From contig JACRJN010000141.1 in NCBI GenBank assembly GCA_016235675.1, positions 1-32,889 of the forward strand: DNA of 32,889 bases, given 5' to 3'. The translations under genes and the position numbers were made by a program. The notes below the pieces were generated by a model that had not been told where the DNA came from, made no database searches, and was given only the letters and a program-made list of their open reading frames with translations. Shown in pieces: positions 8,211 through 18,070 of this stretch (within the stretch, counting starts at the first letter, position 1; every line of letters starts with the position of its first letter). The stretch comes from Candidatus Schekmanbacteria bacterium. Lineage in GTDB: Bacteria > SZUA-182.

Positions 8211-9017
8211 ATGAACAATACCCAAACAGATTTCGTCACCCAACTGGAAACAGCCTTAAAAACCCGCTTTTTAGGCCGCCGCGCCCTTTATTTTCCGGAA
8301 CTGGGCTCCACCAATACCAGCGCCTTGCAATTGGCCAAAGAAAAGGTCGGGGAAGGGACGCTGATTATCGCCGACAGTCAAAGTGCGGGCCGCGGGCAAA
8401 AGGATCGGCAATGGTATTCACCGCCGGGGGTCAATCTGTATTTTTCCCTGATACTTTACCCAGACCTGCCCATCACCTCGCTGATTTCCCTGACGCTTTG
8501 CATCGGAACGACTTTAGCGGGTCATCTGGGGCGTCTTAGCGGGAAAAAGATTTATCTGAAGTGGCCTAACGATTTATACGTCCAGGGGAAAAAGCTGGGT
8601 GGGATATTACTGGAAGCCGCAGGCTCAAGCTGCGGTAAAATTCAGTATCTGGTGGCCGGTATCGGCTTGAATATCAATCAGCCGGCGCATCAATTTCCCC
8701 TGGCGCTTCAGGCAAACGCCACGTCATTAGCGATACAAACCGGACACGTGTTCGAGCGCACCGTTCTTCTAGCTCAAATACTGATGGAATTGGAGAAAAC
8801 CTATTGTCTTTATTTGGAACGGGGCTTTTCCCCCTTCCTCTCCCAATTCGAGCCGCTGGATTATCTGGCGGGCAAAACGCTGCAAATAAAAACCGCACAG
8901 GGTATTCTGGAAGGCCGGGCTTTGGGAATAAATTCCGACGGCGCGCTGCTGCTTCAGGAGGCCGGAAATGATCATCTGCTGCACAAAATCGTATCCGGAA
9001 CCATTTGCTCTTTTTAG
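8211..9017 (+). CDS. birA: Biotin--[acetyl-CoA-carboxylase] ligase without HTH domain; start set at MNNTQTDF
   Basis: LGSTNTSA, ADSQSAGRGQKDRQWYSPPGVNLYFS, LKWPNDLYVQGKKLGGIL. The supplied ORF start (8166) is just 3' of the repeat. Confidence 0.92.
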   Translation: MNNTQTDFVTQLETALKTRFLGRRALYFPELGSTNTSALQLAKEKVGEGTLIIADSQSAGRGQKDRQWYSPPGVNLYFSLILYPDLPITSLISLTLCIGTTLAGHLGRLSGKKIYLKWPNDLYVQGKKLGGILLEAAGSSCGKIQYLVAGIGLNINQPAHQFPLALQANATSLAIQTGHVFERTVLLAQILMELEKTYCLYLERGFSPFLSQFEPLDYLAGKTLQIKTAQGILEGRALGINSDGALLLQEAGNDHLLHKIVSGTICSF

Positions 9018-9021
9018 AAAT

Positions 9022-9103
9022 TTCACCGCAGAGTCGCAAAAAACGCAAAGAAAAAAAACCTTCAATCTTTTATCTCTGTGTCCTTTGCGCCTCTGCGGTG
9101 AAC
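9022..9103. repeat. Octad inverted array, CACCGCAGAG.CGCAAA type
   Basis: Left TTCACCGCAGAGTCGCAAAAAACGCAAAG; right CTCTGTGT|CCTTTGCG|CCTCTGCG|GTGAAC (9074-9103). Confidence 0.8.
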
Positions 9104-9125
9104 AATTCCTTCAGGAGGGAAAATC

Positions 9126-9929
9126 TTGTTATTAGCCATCGATTTGGGCAATACCAATATAGTCATCGGCGTCTATCGCGATGACCAACTATTACACCAC
9201 TGGCGCATTTCCACCCAAAAATGGGAGACCGCCGACGAATTCGGTATCAGCTTCAGAAATTTGCTGGCTATGGAACAAATCGACCGCAAGCAAATCAAGG
9301 ATATAATTATAGCCTCCGTTGTTCCGCCCCTCCAGGAAGCGCTGATTCAGATGGCGCAGGTACATTTTGATCTTAAACCGCTGGTGGTAAGCTTTGATAC
9401 CGTCAAGATGCCCATTCTTTACCTTAACCCGCAGGAGGTAGGCGCCGATCGCCTGGTCAACGCAGTAGCAGGTTTCAGGAAATACGGCGGCCCGCTGATT
9501 ATCGTCGATTTCGGCACGGCGACGACATTTTGTGTGATCTCCGCCCAGGGGGAATATCTGGGCGGCTGCATTGTCCCTGGCGTCAATGTCTCCGCCGAGG
9601 CGCTATACCGCTATACCGCCAAACTCCCGCGGGTGGAGATTACAAAACCGGCGCAGGTAATCGGACGCACTACCATCAGCAGCATCCAATCCGGCTTATT
9701 TTACGGCAACATCGCCTTGGTCGAGGGAATGGCGGCGCGGATTAGGAAGGAACTGGGACAAAATGCTACAGTTATCGCCACCGGCGGCCTGGCCCAATTC
9801 ATCGGCCCGGAGATCGAGTGCATCCATAAGATTGAGCCTTGGCTGACGTTGGAAGGGATGCGGTATATTTGGGAGGAGAATAGTTCAGACCACAGAAACA
9901 CGGAATTGCAGAAATACGGAAAATTTTAA
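9126..9929 (+). CDS. coaX: Type III pantothenate kinase, TTG start
   Basis: MLLAIDLGNTNIVIGVY, NPQEVGADRLVNAVAG, DFGTATTFCV. Confidence 0.95.
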   Translation: MLLAIDLGNTNIVIGVYRDDQLLHHWRISTQKWETADEFGISFRNLLAMEQIDRKQIKDIIIASVVPPLQEALIQMAQVHFDLKPLVVSFDTVKMPILYLNPQEVGADRLVNAVAGFRKYGGPLIIVDFGTATTFCVISAQGEYLGGCIVPGVNVSAEALYRYTAKLPRVEITKPAQVIGRTTISSIQSGLFYGNIALVEGMAARIRKELGQNATVIATGGLAQFIGPEIECIHKIEPWLTLEGMRYIWEENSSDHRNTELQKYGKF

Positions 9930-9982
9930 CTTTATAAAATACAATTTCTTTTCTGTGCTTCCGTTCTTCAGTGTTTCAGTGG
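9890..9982. repeat. Octad inverted array overlapping coaX 3' end
   Basis: CCACAGAA|ACACGGAA|TTGCAGAA|ATACGGAA (9890-9921); TTCTGTGC|TTCCGTTC|TTCAGTGT|TTCAGTGG (9951-9982). Confidence 0.92.
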
Positions 9983-9990
9983 TTAAAAAG

Positions 9991-10115
9991 CTAGTGCAGC
10001 ATCCATTTTGTACTGACAGGTTGGAGTTGGTACTTCTGTCCCTTGAATCCGCACGGTAATGAAGTCCCTACTCCATACAACACAACACGTCAAAACTAAA
10101 TGGATGCTGTACTAG
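9991..10115. repeat. MITE-like palindromic element (125 bp) with CTAG ends
   Basis: CTAGTGCAGCATCCATTTTGT / ACTAAATGGATGCTGTACTAG terminal arms; imperfect inner arms. Confidence 0.75.
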
Positions 10116-10122
10116 AGTATAT

Positions 10123-11298
10123 TTAAGAAACCCGCAAAATCAATCCCTTCAAATATTCCGATTCAGGAAAAGATAACCGGATAGGGTGATCGGAATCCTG
10201 GGATAATTGATTTAAGATTTGTGCCTCCCGCCCTGCGTCCTGAGCCGCCCAGCGTAATATCTCTTTAAACAAATTAGCGTCTATCCCCGCCGAGCAGGAG
10301 AAAGTGACTAAAATCCCTCCCGGATTAAGCAACTTGAGGGCTAACAGATTAATGTCCTTATAAGCGCGGGTGGCTTTCTGGACATGAGCGCGGGTCGGGG
10401 CTAATTTGGGCGGATCGAGGATGACCATATCAAAACTTCGGCCCCGGTCGCGAAATTTACGCAGCAGTTGAAAGGCGTTATCCTCCACCAGTTCCACCGC
10501 GGCGGAATCAAGATTATTCAGCTTTAGATTTTCTTTTGCCAACTCTAAGGCATTGGCCGACGAATCCACCGCCGTTAACGACTTGGCCCCCGCTCTCAAA
10601 ACGCTTACCGCAAACCCGCCGCTATAGCAAAAGCCATCCAGCACATCACGCCCTGAGGCATATTGAGCGACTGATTTTCGGTTAGTACGCTGATCCAGGA
10701 AAAAGCCGGTTTTCTGCCCGGTTTTTATCTCCACCCAGAATTGGTATTCCCCTTCCTGAATTTTCAAACGCTCCGGAGGGTTATCCCCCAGCAATACCCC
10801 ATTACAGAACGGCAGTCCCTCCAGTTTGCGCACCTCAACGTCGCTGCGTTCATAGACCCCTTGGATTTGGGGCAATAACTCCAGCAATTGTCCGGCAAGC
10901 TGAGCCTTTATCCGGTCGATTCCGGCGGTCAGGGCTTGCAGTACCAGAAAATCCCCATAGCGGTCGACAATCAGGCCGGGAAGATAATCCGACTCGGCAT
11001 TAATCAAGCGGCAGGCGCTGTCTGATAAGGATCGCCGGTTTTCAATGGCCGCTTGCAGCTTCTTTCGCCACCAATCGGTATCTATAGTTACCTCTCCCCT
11101 TTCAAGTAAGCGTACCCGTATTTGCGAGGCTTGGCTATAATGCCCAACCCCCAGAAATTCCCCCTGCTGACTGACGAGCTTTACCAGGTCACCGGAAACC
11201 GGCGCTCCGTCTACTTGGGCAATCGCCCCGGAAAATATCCAGGGGTGCATCTGTTTTAGCGATTTGTCACGGTTTTGTTTTAGTGTAATAATGGTCAA
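10123..11298 (-). CDS. Class I SAM-dependent rRNA methyltransferase, RlmI/RlmK-like with PUA domain
   Basis: LKQNRDKSLKQMHPWIFSGAI (PUA), VLDGFCYSGGFAVSVLRAGA, VILDPPKLAPT, LVTFSCS. Confidence 0.92.
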   Translation of the reverse strand: MTIITLKQNRDKSLKQMHPWIFSGAIAQVDGAPVSGDLVKLVSQQGEFLGVGHYSQASQIRVRLLERGEVTIDTDWWRKKLQAAIENRRSLSDSACRLINAESDYLPGLIVDRYGDFLVLQALTAGIDRIKAQLAGQLLELLPQIQGVYERSDVEVRKLEGLPFCNGVLLGDNPPERLKIQEGEYQFWVEIKTGQKTGFFLDQRTNRKSVAQYASGRDVLDGFCYSGGFAVSVLRAGAKSLTAVDSSANALELAKENLKLNNLDSAAVELVEDNAFQLLRKFRDRGRSFDMVILDPPKLAPTRAHVQKATRAYKDINLLALKLLNPGGILVTFSCSAGIDANLFKEILRWAAQDAGREAQILNQLSQDSDHPIRLSFPESEYLKGLILRVS

Positions 11299-11329
11299 AT
11301 TAACTCCCTTTTTTTACCATAATCCTGCC

Positions 11330-11382
11330 GTAGTTCCGGGGCTTTAGCCCCGGTAATGCCAGCCCTAAAGGGCTGGGACTAC
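11330..11382. repeat. Compact REPIN-like element
   Basis: GTAGTTCC-GGGGCTTTAGCCCC-GGTAATGCC-AGCCCTAAAGGGCT-GGGACTAC. Confidence 0.85.
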
Positions 11383-11389
11383 AAAAAAT

Positions 11390-12517
11390 CTATACCCTCG
11401 CCAATTCCACCAGCAATTGGGCGCAGCGCACCATATCGGCCAGTGCGATGTTTTCTTGGGCGGTGTGCGGGTTGTGCATTCCCGTTCCGATGATCAACGT
11501 TTCTATCCCCTGGCTGTTGAAGATGTTGGCGTCAGAGCCGCCGCCGGTTTTGGCAAAGCGGCAAACACGCCCTAAAGCCTTCATCCCTTGCCTGAGCAGC
11601 AAGCTACAGGGGCTATCTTCCGCCACCCGCATTTGAGGGTACTCCAGCCGGATTTCTTCCTCAAGGAGCGGCAAATTACCGTCATTTGGAATACGGTATG
11701 CCTCCAATGCCTGTCGGAAGGCATTTCCCATGGCCTTGGTCTGTATCTGGAGTTTGGCCATATCGTGACTGCGCGCCTCGCCAAGGCATTCCACAAAATC
11801 GGGAATAATGTTGGTGGCTGTTCCGCCTTTGATGGTACCGATATTGGCGGTGGTTTCCTCATCGATCCGCCCCAGAGGCATGTTGACGATGGCCTGGCTT
11901 GCGATCTGAACGGCGCTGATGCCTTGCTCCGGATGCACCCCAGCATGAGCCGCCAGACCATAGACTTTGTAGGTCATCCGATTGGAAGCTGGGGCGGCAA
12001 AAATCACCAAATCCTGCTCTCCGCTGTCCAGGGAAAAACCCCGAAGCGCTTTTATCCACCCATAATCCAGATGTTTAGCCCCCAATAACCCCACCTCTTC
12101 GGCCACGGTAAAAACCAGTTCCAAATCCCCGTGCGGCAGATTGTTTTCCTTGATCACCCGCAGCATTTCCAGGATAGCCGCAATCCCGGAGCGATCATCG
12201 GCACCTAAAATCTTATCCTGTTGACTGGTAAATATCCCATCGGTGAAAACCGGTTCCACCCCGTCCCGGCTGCTGATTATATCCAGATGGGCGTTAAACA
12301 TCAGCGGGGCTATCGTCGGACGATTGCCCGGCATCCTTGCCAGCAGATTCCCGCAATCGCCGCCGATCTTCTCCCCCGCCCCGTCGAATGTCACCTCAGC
12401 GCCTAAGGCTTTGAGAACCCCTGCTAAATAATCCGCCACGACTCTTTCCTGGCGAGAAACCCCGTCCAACATGATCAAGTGGATAAATTCTTCTTTTATC
12501 CTGAGTTTGTTTATCAT
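11390..12517 (-). CDS. M20-family (peptidase T-like) metallopeptidase; start set at MINKLRIKEEF
   Basis: NAHLDIISS, GADDRSGIAAILEML, VFTVAEEVGLLGAKHL. The ORF upstream of 12517 runs into repeats. Confidence 0.88.
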   Translation of the reverse strand: MINKLRIKEEFIHLIMLDGVSRQERVVADYLAGVLKALGAEVTFDGAGEKIGGDCGNLLARMPGNRPTIAPLMFNAHLDIISSRDGVEPVFTDGIFTSQQDKILGADDRSGIAAILEMLRVIKENNLPHGDLELVFTVAEEVGLLGAKHLDYGWIKALRGFSLDSGEQDLVIFAAPASNRMTYKVYGLAAHAGVHPEQGISAVQIASQAIVNMPLGRIDEETTANIGTIKGGTATNIIPDFVECLGEARSHDMAKLQIQTKAMGNAFRQALEAYRIPNDGNLPLLEEEIRLEYPQMRVAEDSPCSLLLRQGMKALGRVCRFAKTGGGSDANIFNSQGIETLIIGTGMHNPHTAQENIALADMVRCAQLLVELARV

Positions 12518-12559
12518 ACTCGCTCCTAAGGGTTTTTTAACCACAACATCCTGTTTTTG

Positions 12560-12716
12560 GTAGCACAGGCTTCCAGCCTGTGAATTGATGTTTCGGCGTG
12601 AGGACACGCCGAAACATCCGTCCACATGTAGCGTTGGGGTTTATCCCAAACATGCAGACGCAAGGGAAACACCCTGCGCCGGAAGCTACGAATCACAGGC
12701 TGGAAGCCTGTGCTAC
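12560..12716. repeat. Nested palindrome: GTAGCACAGGCTTCCAGCCTGTGA outer pair enclosing a GATGTTTCGGCGTG palindrome and a further GTAG...CTAC unit
   Basis: Outer 12560-12583 and 12693-12716 are exact reverse complements; inner 12588-12618; GTAGCGTTGGGGTTTATCCCAA...CGCAAGGG...CCCTGCG...CTAC 12628-12689. Confidence 0.9.
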
Positions 12717-13414
12717 CGGATGCAGGGGGCGGTTTTACCCAGCCAATACTCGGCAATTGCCAAATCCTCCGGGGTGGTAATCTTGATATTTTCCGGATTG
12801 CCGGGGACGACTTTGACCGGATGGCCGATGCGTTCCACCAGTCCGGCTTCGTCGGTGGCATAGAAATTTTGTTGCTGCGCCTGTTTCAATGCCTCTTTGA
12901 ATAATTGATAGCGGAAGACTTGAGGTGTCTGTACCGTCCATAATTGGGAGCGTTCCAGGGTATGTCTTACCAATCCGTCGGCATCGACAGCTTTAATCGT
13001 TTCCTTGACCGGCAGGGCGGCGATGGCTGCGCCGAATTCCTGGGCGGCGGCAATTACCCGGTTGATAGTGTCTTGGCTGACCAGCGGGCGCACTCCGTCA
13101 TGGACTAAAATCAGATCGGGGATAGTCTGCAAAGCCAGCAGCCCGTTGGCTACCGAATCCTGGCGCTGTGCCCCTCCGGCAACGATCTGCGATACCTTGG
13201 CAAGCTGATATTTTTCTACCAATTCCCGGCGGCCATATTCAACCTTTTCCTTAAGGGTTACCAGGTAAATTTCTGATATATTGGGATTTAAGGAGAGCGC
13301 CATCAAAGTGTGGACTATTATCGGTTTGCCCGCCAGTTCCAGGAATTGCTTTTCCTGATCTGATCCCATGCGTTTACCTAAACCTGCGGCGGGAACAATG
13401 GCTGCTATCCGCAA
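12713..13414 (-). CDS. ispD: 2-C-methyl-D-erythritol 4-phosphate cytidylyltransferase
   Basis: MRIAAIVPAAGLGKRMGSDQEKQFLELAGKPIIVHTL, VHDGVRPLVS, ATDEAGLVE. Confidence 0.95.
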   Translation of the reverse strand: MRIAAIVPAAGLGKRMGSDQEKQFLELAGKPIIVHTLMALSLNPNISEIYLVTLKEKVEYGRRELVEKYQLAKVSQIVAGGAQRQDSVANGLLALQTIPDLILVHDGVRPLVSQDTINRVIAAAQEFGAAIAALPVKETIKAVDADGLVRHTLERSQLWTVQTPQVFRYQLFKEALKQAQQQNFYATDEAGLVERIGHPVKVVPGNPENIKITTPEDLAIAEYWLGKTAPCIR

Positions 13415-13602
13415 AATTTCCTCCCCAGGTAGACCAGCAAAAGCCCCAAAAGCATACTGAAAAAGGCCACCTTGCGCAACTGTTCGTCCGGCATTTCAAG
13501 CAGATGGCGGATAAAACGTTTCATCTGAGGCGGGGAGATAAAATAAGGCATTCCCTCCAGAATTAAAACCAATCCCAAAGCGCAAACAAAAAAATCCATC
13601 GA
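13405..13602 (-). CDS. DUF2065 family small membrane protein (YjeT-like)
   Basis: MDFFVCALGLVLILEGMPYFISPPQMKRFIRHLLEMPDEQLRKVAFFSMLLGLLLVYLGRK. Confidence 0.85.
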   Translation of the reverse strand, partial: SMDFFVCALGLVLILEGMPYFISPPQMKRFIRHLLEMPDEQLRKVAFFSMLLGLLLVYLGRKFCG

Positions 13603-13685
13603 CTTGCCTTCCAAATTTCCTGGGCAGCGTTTGAAACTTAGCCCGACTTACGTTACTGCATTAAACAACTGGAACGTTGTTTTTA

Positions 13686-13801
13686 CCTCACACAGAGACA
13701 CAAAGCCACAGAGGAAAAGCTAATTAAAAAGCAGAAGGTTAAAGACAAAAAATCTTTTTTGCCCTTTATTTTTCTCTGTGTCTTTGTGTCTCTGTGTGAA
13801 C
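13686..13801. repeat. Octad inverted array (CACAGAGA / TCTCTGTG type)
   Basis: TCACACAG|AGACACAA|AGCCACAG|AGGAAAAG and CTCTGTGT|CTTTGTGT|CTCTGTGT|GAAC. Confidence 0.85.
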
Positions 13802-13940
13802 TATGCCAATATGATCTTTTGCACTTTATCATACAAAGACTGGATTTTATTTATTGCATCTTTACTGATGTATTTCGCTGTAAAACCACACCAAAACATC
13901 TATCAATATAAAATATTTTTTCATATTACCAAACAACCAA

Positions 13941-14192
13941 TTATGCAGCATTTTTCAGCCGATTAGTTAACGACCAAACCGGCACCGCCAGCTTTTTCTC
14001 CGGCTTTACATTTTGAGTCAGAATTCTGTCCATCGATTCCAAGACCTCGCAGGATCGCCAAATAGCCTGACAATCTTTGCACACCTTGGCGGGGACATCT
14101 TCAAACACTACAATTTGTTCCCCCCAGTGCTGGTCAAGCGTTACCGCCTTTTTAATTAATCTGCCGCCGCAATTGGCACAAAACTTGCCCAT
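13941..14192 (-). CDS. YgiT-type zinc finger protein
   Basis: CANCGGRL...VFEDVPAKVCKDCQA. Confidence 0.8.
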   Translation of the reverse strand: MGKFCANCGGRLIKKAVTLDQHWGEQIVVFEDVPAKVCKDCQAIWRSCEVLESMDRILTQNVKPEKKLAVPVWSLTNRLKNAA

Positions 14193-14198
14193 GCTTAA

Positions 14199-14603
14199 CT
14201 ACCTTAACAAAGAAATAATTTTCAAATTTTCAACCATCGAAAAATGCTTCCGATTATTAGTTAAAAGTGTGAGATTATAATATAGACAGGTAGACGCAAT
14301 CAGTAAATCGAAATCGCTTACCAATTTTCCTTGTTTTCTGAGTTTGCCGCGTTCTTGCCCGAAAACTTCACAAATTCCCTCATTAATATCTAAAACTACT
14401 GTACCGGTAAGAAATGACTTCAAGGCGTCCTTACTTGCATTTGGTTCTTTTGAATAGATAATTCCTTCGTATAATTCAGCCAAAGAAACCATACTAATAG
14501 CTAATCCATCTTTTCGTAACGTATTTAACCTTTCTACAATTTTAACCTGCCCATTTAAATAATGGATTATCCAATCAGTGTCGATAAGATAAACATAGTT
14601 CAT
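14199..14603 (-). CDS. PIN-domain ribonuclease toxin, VapC-like
   Basis: YLIDTDWIIHYLNG, SLAELYEGI, SDFDLLIASTCLYYNLTLLTNNRKHFSMV. Confidence 0.9.
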   Translation of the reverse strand: MNYVYLIDTDWIIHYLNGQVKIVERLNTLRKDGLAISMVSLAELYEGIIYSKEPNASKDALKSFLTGTVVLDINEGICEVFGQERGKLRKQGKLVSDFDLLIASTCLYYNLTLLTNNRKHFSMVENLKIISLLR

Positions 14604-14836
14604 TTTAGCTTAGGCGCCTTCCTGCCTGACACAAGCCGGTCGGCATAAATATCGTTAATCAACTTTTTAGCATCTACTTTCCCTTTCCAGGCTCCCGCAG
14701 CTTTGGCAAACAAATCTTTTTTTGGTTCAGTATCCGGGCTAAGAATACTAATAGTTAATTCCACGCCTTCTGAAAAAGGTAACTTTTCCATTGGGTTAAG
14801 TACACCGTTTGAATATTTTGCTTTAAGTGTTTTCAT
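14600..14836 (-). CDS. Antitoxin, DUF104/AF2212-like, partner of VapC
   Basis: MKTLKAKYSNGVLNPMEKLPFSEGVELTISI; ATGA overlap with vapC. Confidence 0.75.
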   Translation of the reverse strand: MKTLKAKYSNGVLNPMEKLPFSEGVELTISILSPDTEPKKDLFAKAAGAWKGKVDAKKLINDIYADRLVSGRKAPKLK

Positions 14837-14902
14837 AAAAAATCCCTTTATTTTGTTTTTCCTCTGCGTTCTCTGCGCCTCTGCGGTAAAAACTCAAACC
14901 CA

Positions 14903-17749
14903 TTATAATACACTTTTCAAAAACTGACCAGTGTAGGAAACCGGATTTGCCGCGATTTCCTCCGGCGTGCCGCAGGCGATGATCTGCCCGCCCTTGTCGC
15001 CGCCTTCCGGGCCTAGATCGATCAGGTAATCGGCGGTTTTAAGAATGTCCAGGTTGTGTTCGATCACCAAGACGGTGTTGCCCGCTTCTACCAGGCGATT
15101 GAGCACCGCTAATAGCTTTTTGATGTCGTCGAAGTGCAGGCCGGTGGTCGGTTCGTCCAGGATGTAGAGGGTATTGCCGGTATCCCGGCGGCTCAGTTCC
15201 TTGGAAAGCTTCACCCGCTGCGCCTCGCCTCCGGAAAGGGTGGTTGCCGATTGTCCCAGCTTGACATACCCTAAGCCTACCTCATGCAAGGTTTGCAGCT
15301 TCCTGGCCACTTCCGGGATGTTCTCGAAAAAGCCCCAGGCTTGGGTAACGCTCATCTGAAGCACATCGCTGATGTTCTTGCCCTTGTATTTTATCTCCAG
15401 AGTCTCCCGGTTGTAGCGGGTGCCGTCGCACTGCTCGCATTTGACATAGATGTCGGCTAAAAAGTGCATCTCGATCTTGATGATGCCGTCCCCCTCGCAG
15501 GCCGGACAGCGTCCGCCCTTGACATTGAAGCTGTAGCGCCCCGGTTTGTAACCCCGCAGCCTGGATTCGGGCAATTCGGCAAACAGGTCGCGCAGGGGAG
15601 AGAAAAGCCCGGTATAAGTGGCCGGATTGGAGCGCGGAGTACGTCCGATGGGCGATTGATCGATGTCGATCACCTTGTCGATATGCTCCAACCCTGTGAT
15701 TTTCTTATGCTTGCCCGGTGGATCGCTGTTGCGGTAAAAGTGCCGCGCCAGCATCTTGTATAATATTTCGATAATCAGACTGCTTTTGCCCGACCCCGAC
15801 ACCCCGCTGACGCAAACAAACAGCCCCAGTGGAATTTTTACATCGACATTCTTTAGATTATGTTCCTGCGCCCCGGTAATTTCCAGATAACGCTTCTTCG
15901 GACGGCGGCGCTTGGCAGGGATAGGAATGCTCAGGCGTCCGGACAGGTATTGCCCGGTAAGGGAGGTGGGATGGCGCTTAATCTCCTCCGGAGTACCGCA
16001 GGCCACCACTTCACCGCCGTTAGCCCCGGCGCCCGGCCCTAAGTCAATCACATAATCGGCGCTTTCGATGGTCTCGGCATCATGCTCCACCACCAGCACG
16101 GTATTGCCCAATTCTTTCAGCCCTTTGAGGGTGTTGAGCAGACGGGCGTTGTCCCGCTGATGCAGGCCGATACTCGGTTCATCCAGGATATAGAGCACCC
16201 CCACTAAGCGTGAGCCGATCTGAGTGGCCAGACGGATGCGCTCCGATTCGCCGCCGGATAGCGTCCCGGCCTGACGCTCTAAAGTCAGATAATCCAGCCC
16301 GACATCAGCCAGAAAGGTCAGACGGTCGATGATCTCCTTAAATATTTGACAAGCGATGACTTGCTGTTGCGGGCTTAAAATCAGATGAACGAAAAACTCC
16401 AAAGCCTGGCGGATGGAAAGGCCGCAAACCTGGGAAATATTATGACCGTCCACCTTCACCGCCAGCGCTTCCGGCCTTAAACGCGCCCCGCTGCATTCCT
16501 GACAGGGACGACTGGACATGTATTTTTGAATTTGGTTGCGGATTTGCTGAGATTGGGTCTGCCGGAAGCGGCGCATCAGATTGGTGACCACCCCCTCGAA
16601 AGTTCCTACCCATTCCCATCGGCTGTTTTTGGTGCGGCTCTGCAAGCTATACATAATATCCTCGGTAGTGCCGTAGAGGATAATCTTTTGCTGCTCCGGC
16701 GAAAGAGAGACAAAGGGTGTGTTTAAGTCGATACCAAGCTGAACGGCAACAGAACGCAGTTTCTGCATATAAAAGGTATCCAGGCCGCCCCCCATTCCGT
16801 CCCAAGCCTTCAGCGCTCCTTCATTGATGGATTTATGCGGATCGGGGATAACCAGGTGCGGATCAAGCTCGATCTTCTCTCCCAGACCGTCACAGCCGGG
16901 ACAAGCTCCGTGCGGATTGTTGAAGGAGAAAAAGCGGGGCGTCATTTCAGGATAACTTACCCCGCAATCCACACAGGCCATCTTTTCGGAAAAGAGCCAG
17001 TCCTTTTGCTCATCCTCCGGCTGCCCTTTCTCCAGAATATTGATGATGACTAACCCTTCGCTCAGTTTGAGGGCGTTCTCCAGCGAATCGGCCAGACGCG
17101 TCCGGATGCCCTCCTTGACCATCAGGCGATCCACCGCCACCGCGATGTCGTGCTTCTTGTTCTTGTCCAGATCGGGCACTTCTTCCAGATTATAGAGTTT
17201 GCCGTCGATGCGGGCGCGCAGATACCCCTGCTTGTGCAACTCTCCCAACATCTGGCGATACTCCCCTTTGCGGCCGCGTACAATCGGCGAGAGCACCTGA
17301 AACTTGGTCTTCTCCGGCAGTTGCAGCACCTTATCCACAATCTGGGAGACGCTTTGCGAACTGATGATTTTGCCGCACTTGTAGCAGTAAGGCTGACCGA
17401 CGCGGGCGTAAAGCAGGCGCAGGTAATCGTAAATTTCGGTGATGGTGCCGACGGTTGAGCGCGGGTTTTTGGAGGTGGTCTTCTGCTCGATCGATATGGC
17501 CGGAGACAGCCCCTCGATGGACTCCACCTGCGGCTTTTCCATCTGCTCCAAAAACTGCCGGGCATAAGCCGACAGCGATTCCACATAACGGCGCTGCCCC
17601 TCGGCATAGATGGTGTCGAAAGCCAGCGAAGACTTGCCCGAACCGCTCAAACCGGTGATGACGACTAATTTATCGCGCGGGATCGTAAGATCGATGTTCT
17701 TCAGATTATGCTCCCTGGCGCCGCGGATGACGATTTCTGATGTGGACAT
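14903..17749 (-). CDS. uvrA: UvrABC system protein A
   Basis: [37 protein letters not shown], CxxC zinc motifs, two ABC signatures (TLSGGE), 948 aa. Confidence 0.98.
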   Translation of the reverse strand: MSTSEIVIRGAREHNLKNIDLTIPRDKLVVITGLSGSGKSSLAFDTIYAEGQRRYVESLSAYARQFLEQMEKPQVESIEGLSPAISIEQKTTSKNPRSTVGTITEIYDYLRLLYARVGQPYCYKCGKIISSQSVSQIVDKVLQLPEKTKFQVLSPIVRGRKGEYRQMLGELHKQGYLRARIDGKLYNLEEVPDLDKNKKHDIAVAVDRLMVKEGIRTRLADSLENALKLSEGLVIINILEKGQPEDEQKDWLFSEKMACVDCGVSYPEMTPRFFSFNNPHGACPGCDGLGEKIELDPHLVIPDPHKSINEGALKAWDGMGGGLDTFYMQKLRSVAVQLGIDLNTPFVSLSPEQQKIILYGTTEDIMYSLQSRTKNSRWEWVGTFEGVVTNLMRRFRQTQSQQIRNQIQKYMSSRPCQECSGARLRPEALAVKVDGHNISQVCGLSIRQALEFFVHLILSPQQQVIACQIFKEIIDRLTFLADVGLDYLTLERQAGTLSGGESERIRLATQIGSRLVGVLYILDEPSIGLHQRDNARLLNTLKGLKELGNTVLVVEHDAETIESADYVIDLGPGAGANGGEVVACGTPEEIKRHPTSLTGQYLSGRLSIPIPAKRRRPKKRYLEITGAQEHNLKNVDVKIPLGLFVCVSGVSGSGKSSLIIEILYKMLARHFYRNSDPPGKHKKITGLEHIDKVIDIDQSPIGRTPRSNPATYTGLFSPLRDLFAELPESRLRGYKPGRYSFNVKGGRCPACEGDGIIKIEMHFLADIYVKCEQCDGTRYNRETLEIKYKGKNISDVLQMSVTQAWGFFENIPEVARKLQTLHEVGLGYVKLGQSATTLSGGEAQRVKLSKELSRRDTGNTLYILDEPTTGLHFDDIKKLLAVLNRLVEAGNTVLVIEHNLDILKTADYLIDLGPEGGDKGGQIIACGTPEEIAANPVSYTGQFLKSVL

Positions 17750-17767
17750 GAAAATTTCCTGTTAGGG

Positions 17768-17863
17768 ATGTTTCAATGGGTGTTTCGGTGTGAGGACACA
17801 CCGAAACATCAATAGGTGGGCACAGCCCACCCTACATTGGTAGCACAGGCTTCCAGCCTGTGA
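17768..17863. repeat. Adjacent repeats: GTTTCGGTGTG palindrome, inverse GTAGGGTGGGC unit, GTAGCACAGGC unit
   Basis: GTGTTTCGGTGTGAGGACACACCGAAACATC, GGTGGGCACAGCCCACCCTAC, GTAGCACAGGCTTCCAGCCTGTGA. Confidence 0.85.
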
Positions 17864-18015
17864 TGCCCAGGCAAAATGCCTGTGCCGCCGGATATAGGGA
17901 TAAATCGGAAACCCCACAAAAAGCCTTCTCAGCTTTATACCACACTTTGACCGGGAAATAAAGCCATTGATTGTTTCATACTTTTTAAACCGAAACATCA
18001 AAGAAAAAACAAATA

Positions 18016-18050
18016 AAAAAGGCGTCTTCACTTTTGTGAGACGCCTTTTT
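18016..18050 (-). terminator. Bidirectional-looking intrinsic terminator
   Basis: AAAAAGGCGTC-TTCACTTTTGTGA-GACGCCTTTTT between tsaC 3' end and uvrA. Confidence 0.8.
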
Positions 18051-18070
18051 ATAGCCTATAATTTTTAAGC

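Noticed and set aside
8150-8539. 129-aa plus-strand ORF overlapping birA in another frame
   Set aside because: The birA frame has strong conserved motifs; this frame shows none.
12526-12863. Overlapping short ORFs in the M20 peptidase to ispD gap
   Set aside because: They are products of the nested palindromes, not coding sequence.
14903-17749. Possible atypical UvrA paralogue
   Set aside because: Length, motifs and domain order fit a standard UvrA; nothing unusual seen.
17762-18031. 89-aa minus ORF MKTPFLFVFSLMFRF...
   Set aside because: It is translated largely from the intergenic repeats 17768-17863 and overlaps the 18016-18050 terminator.
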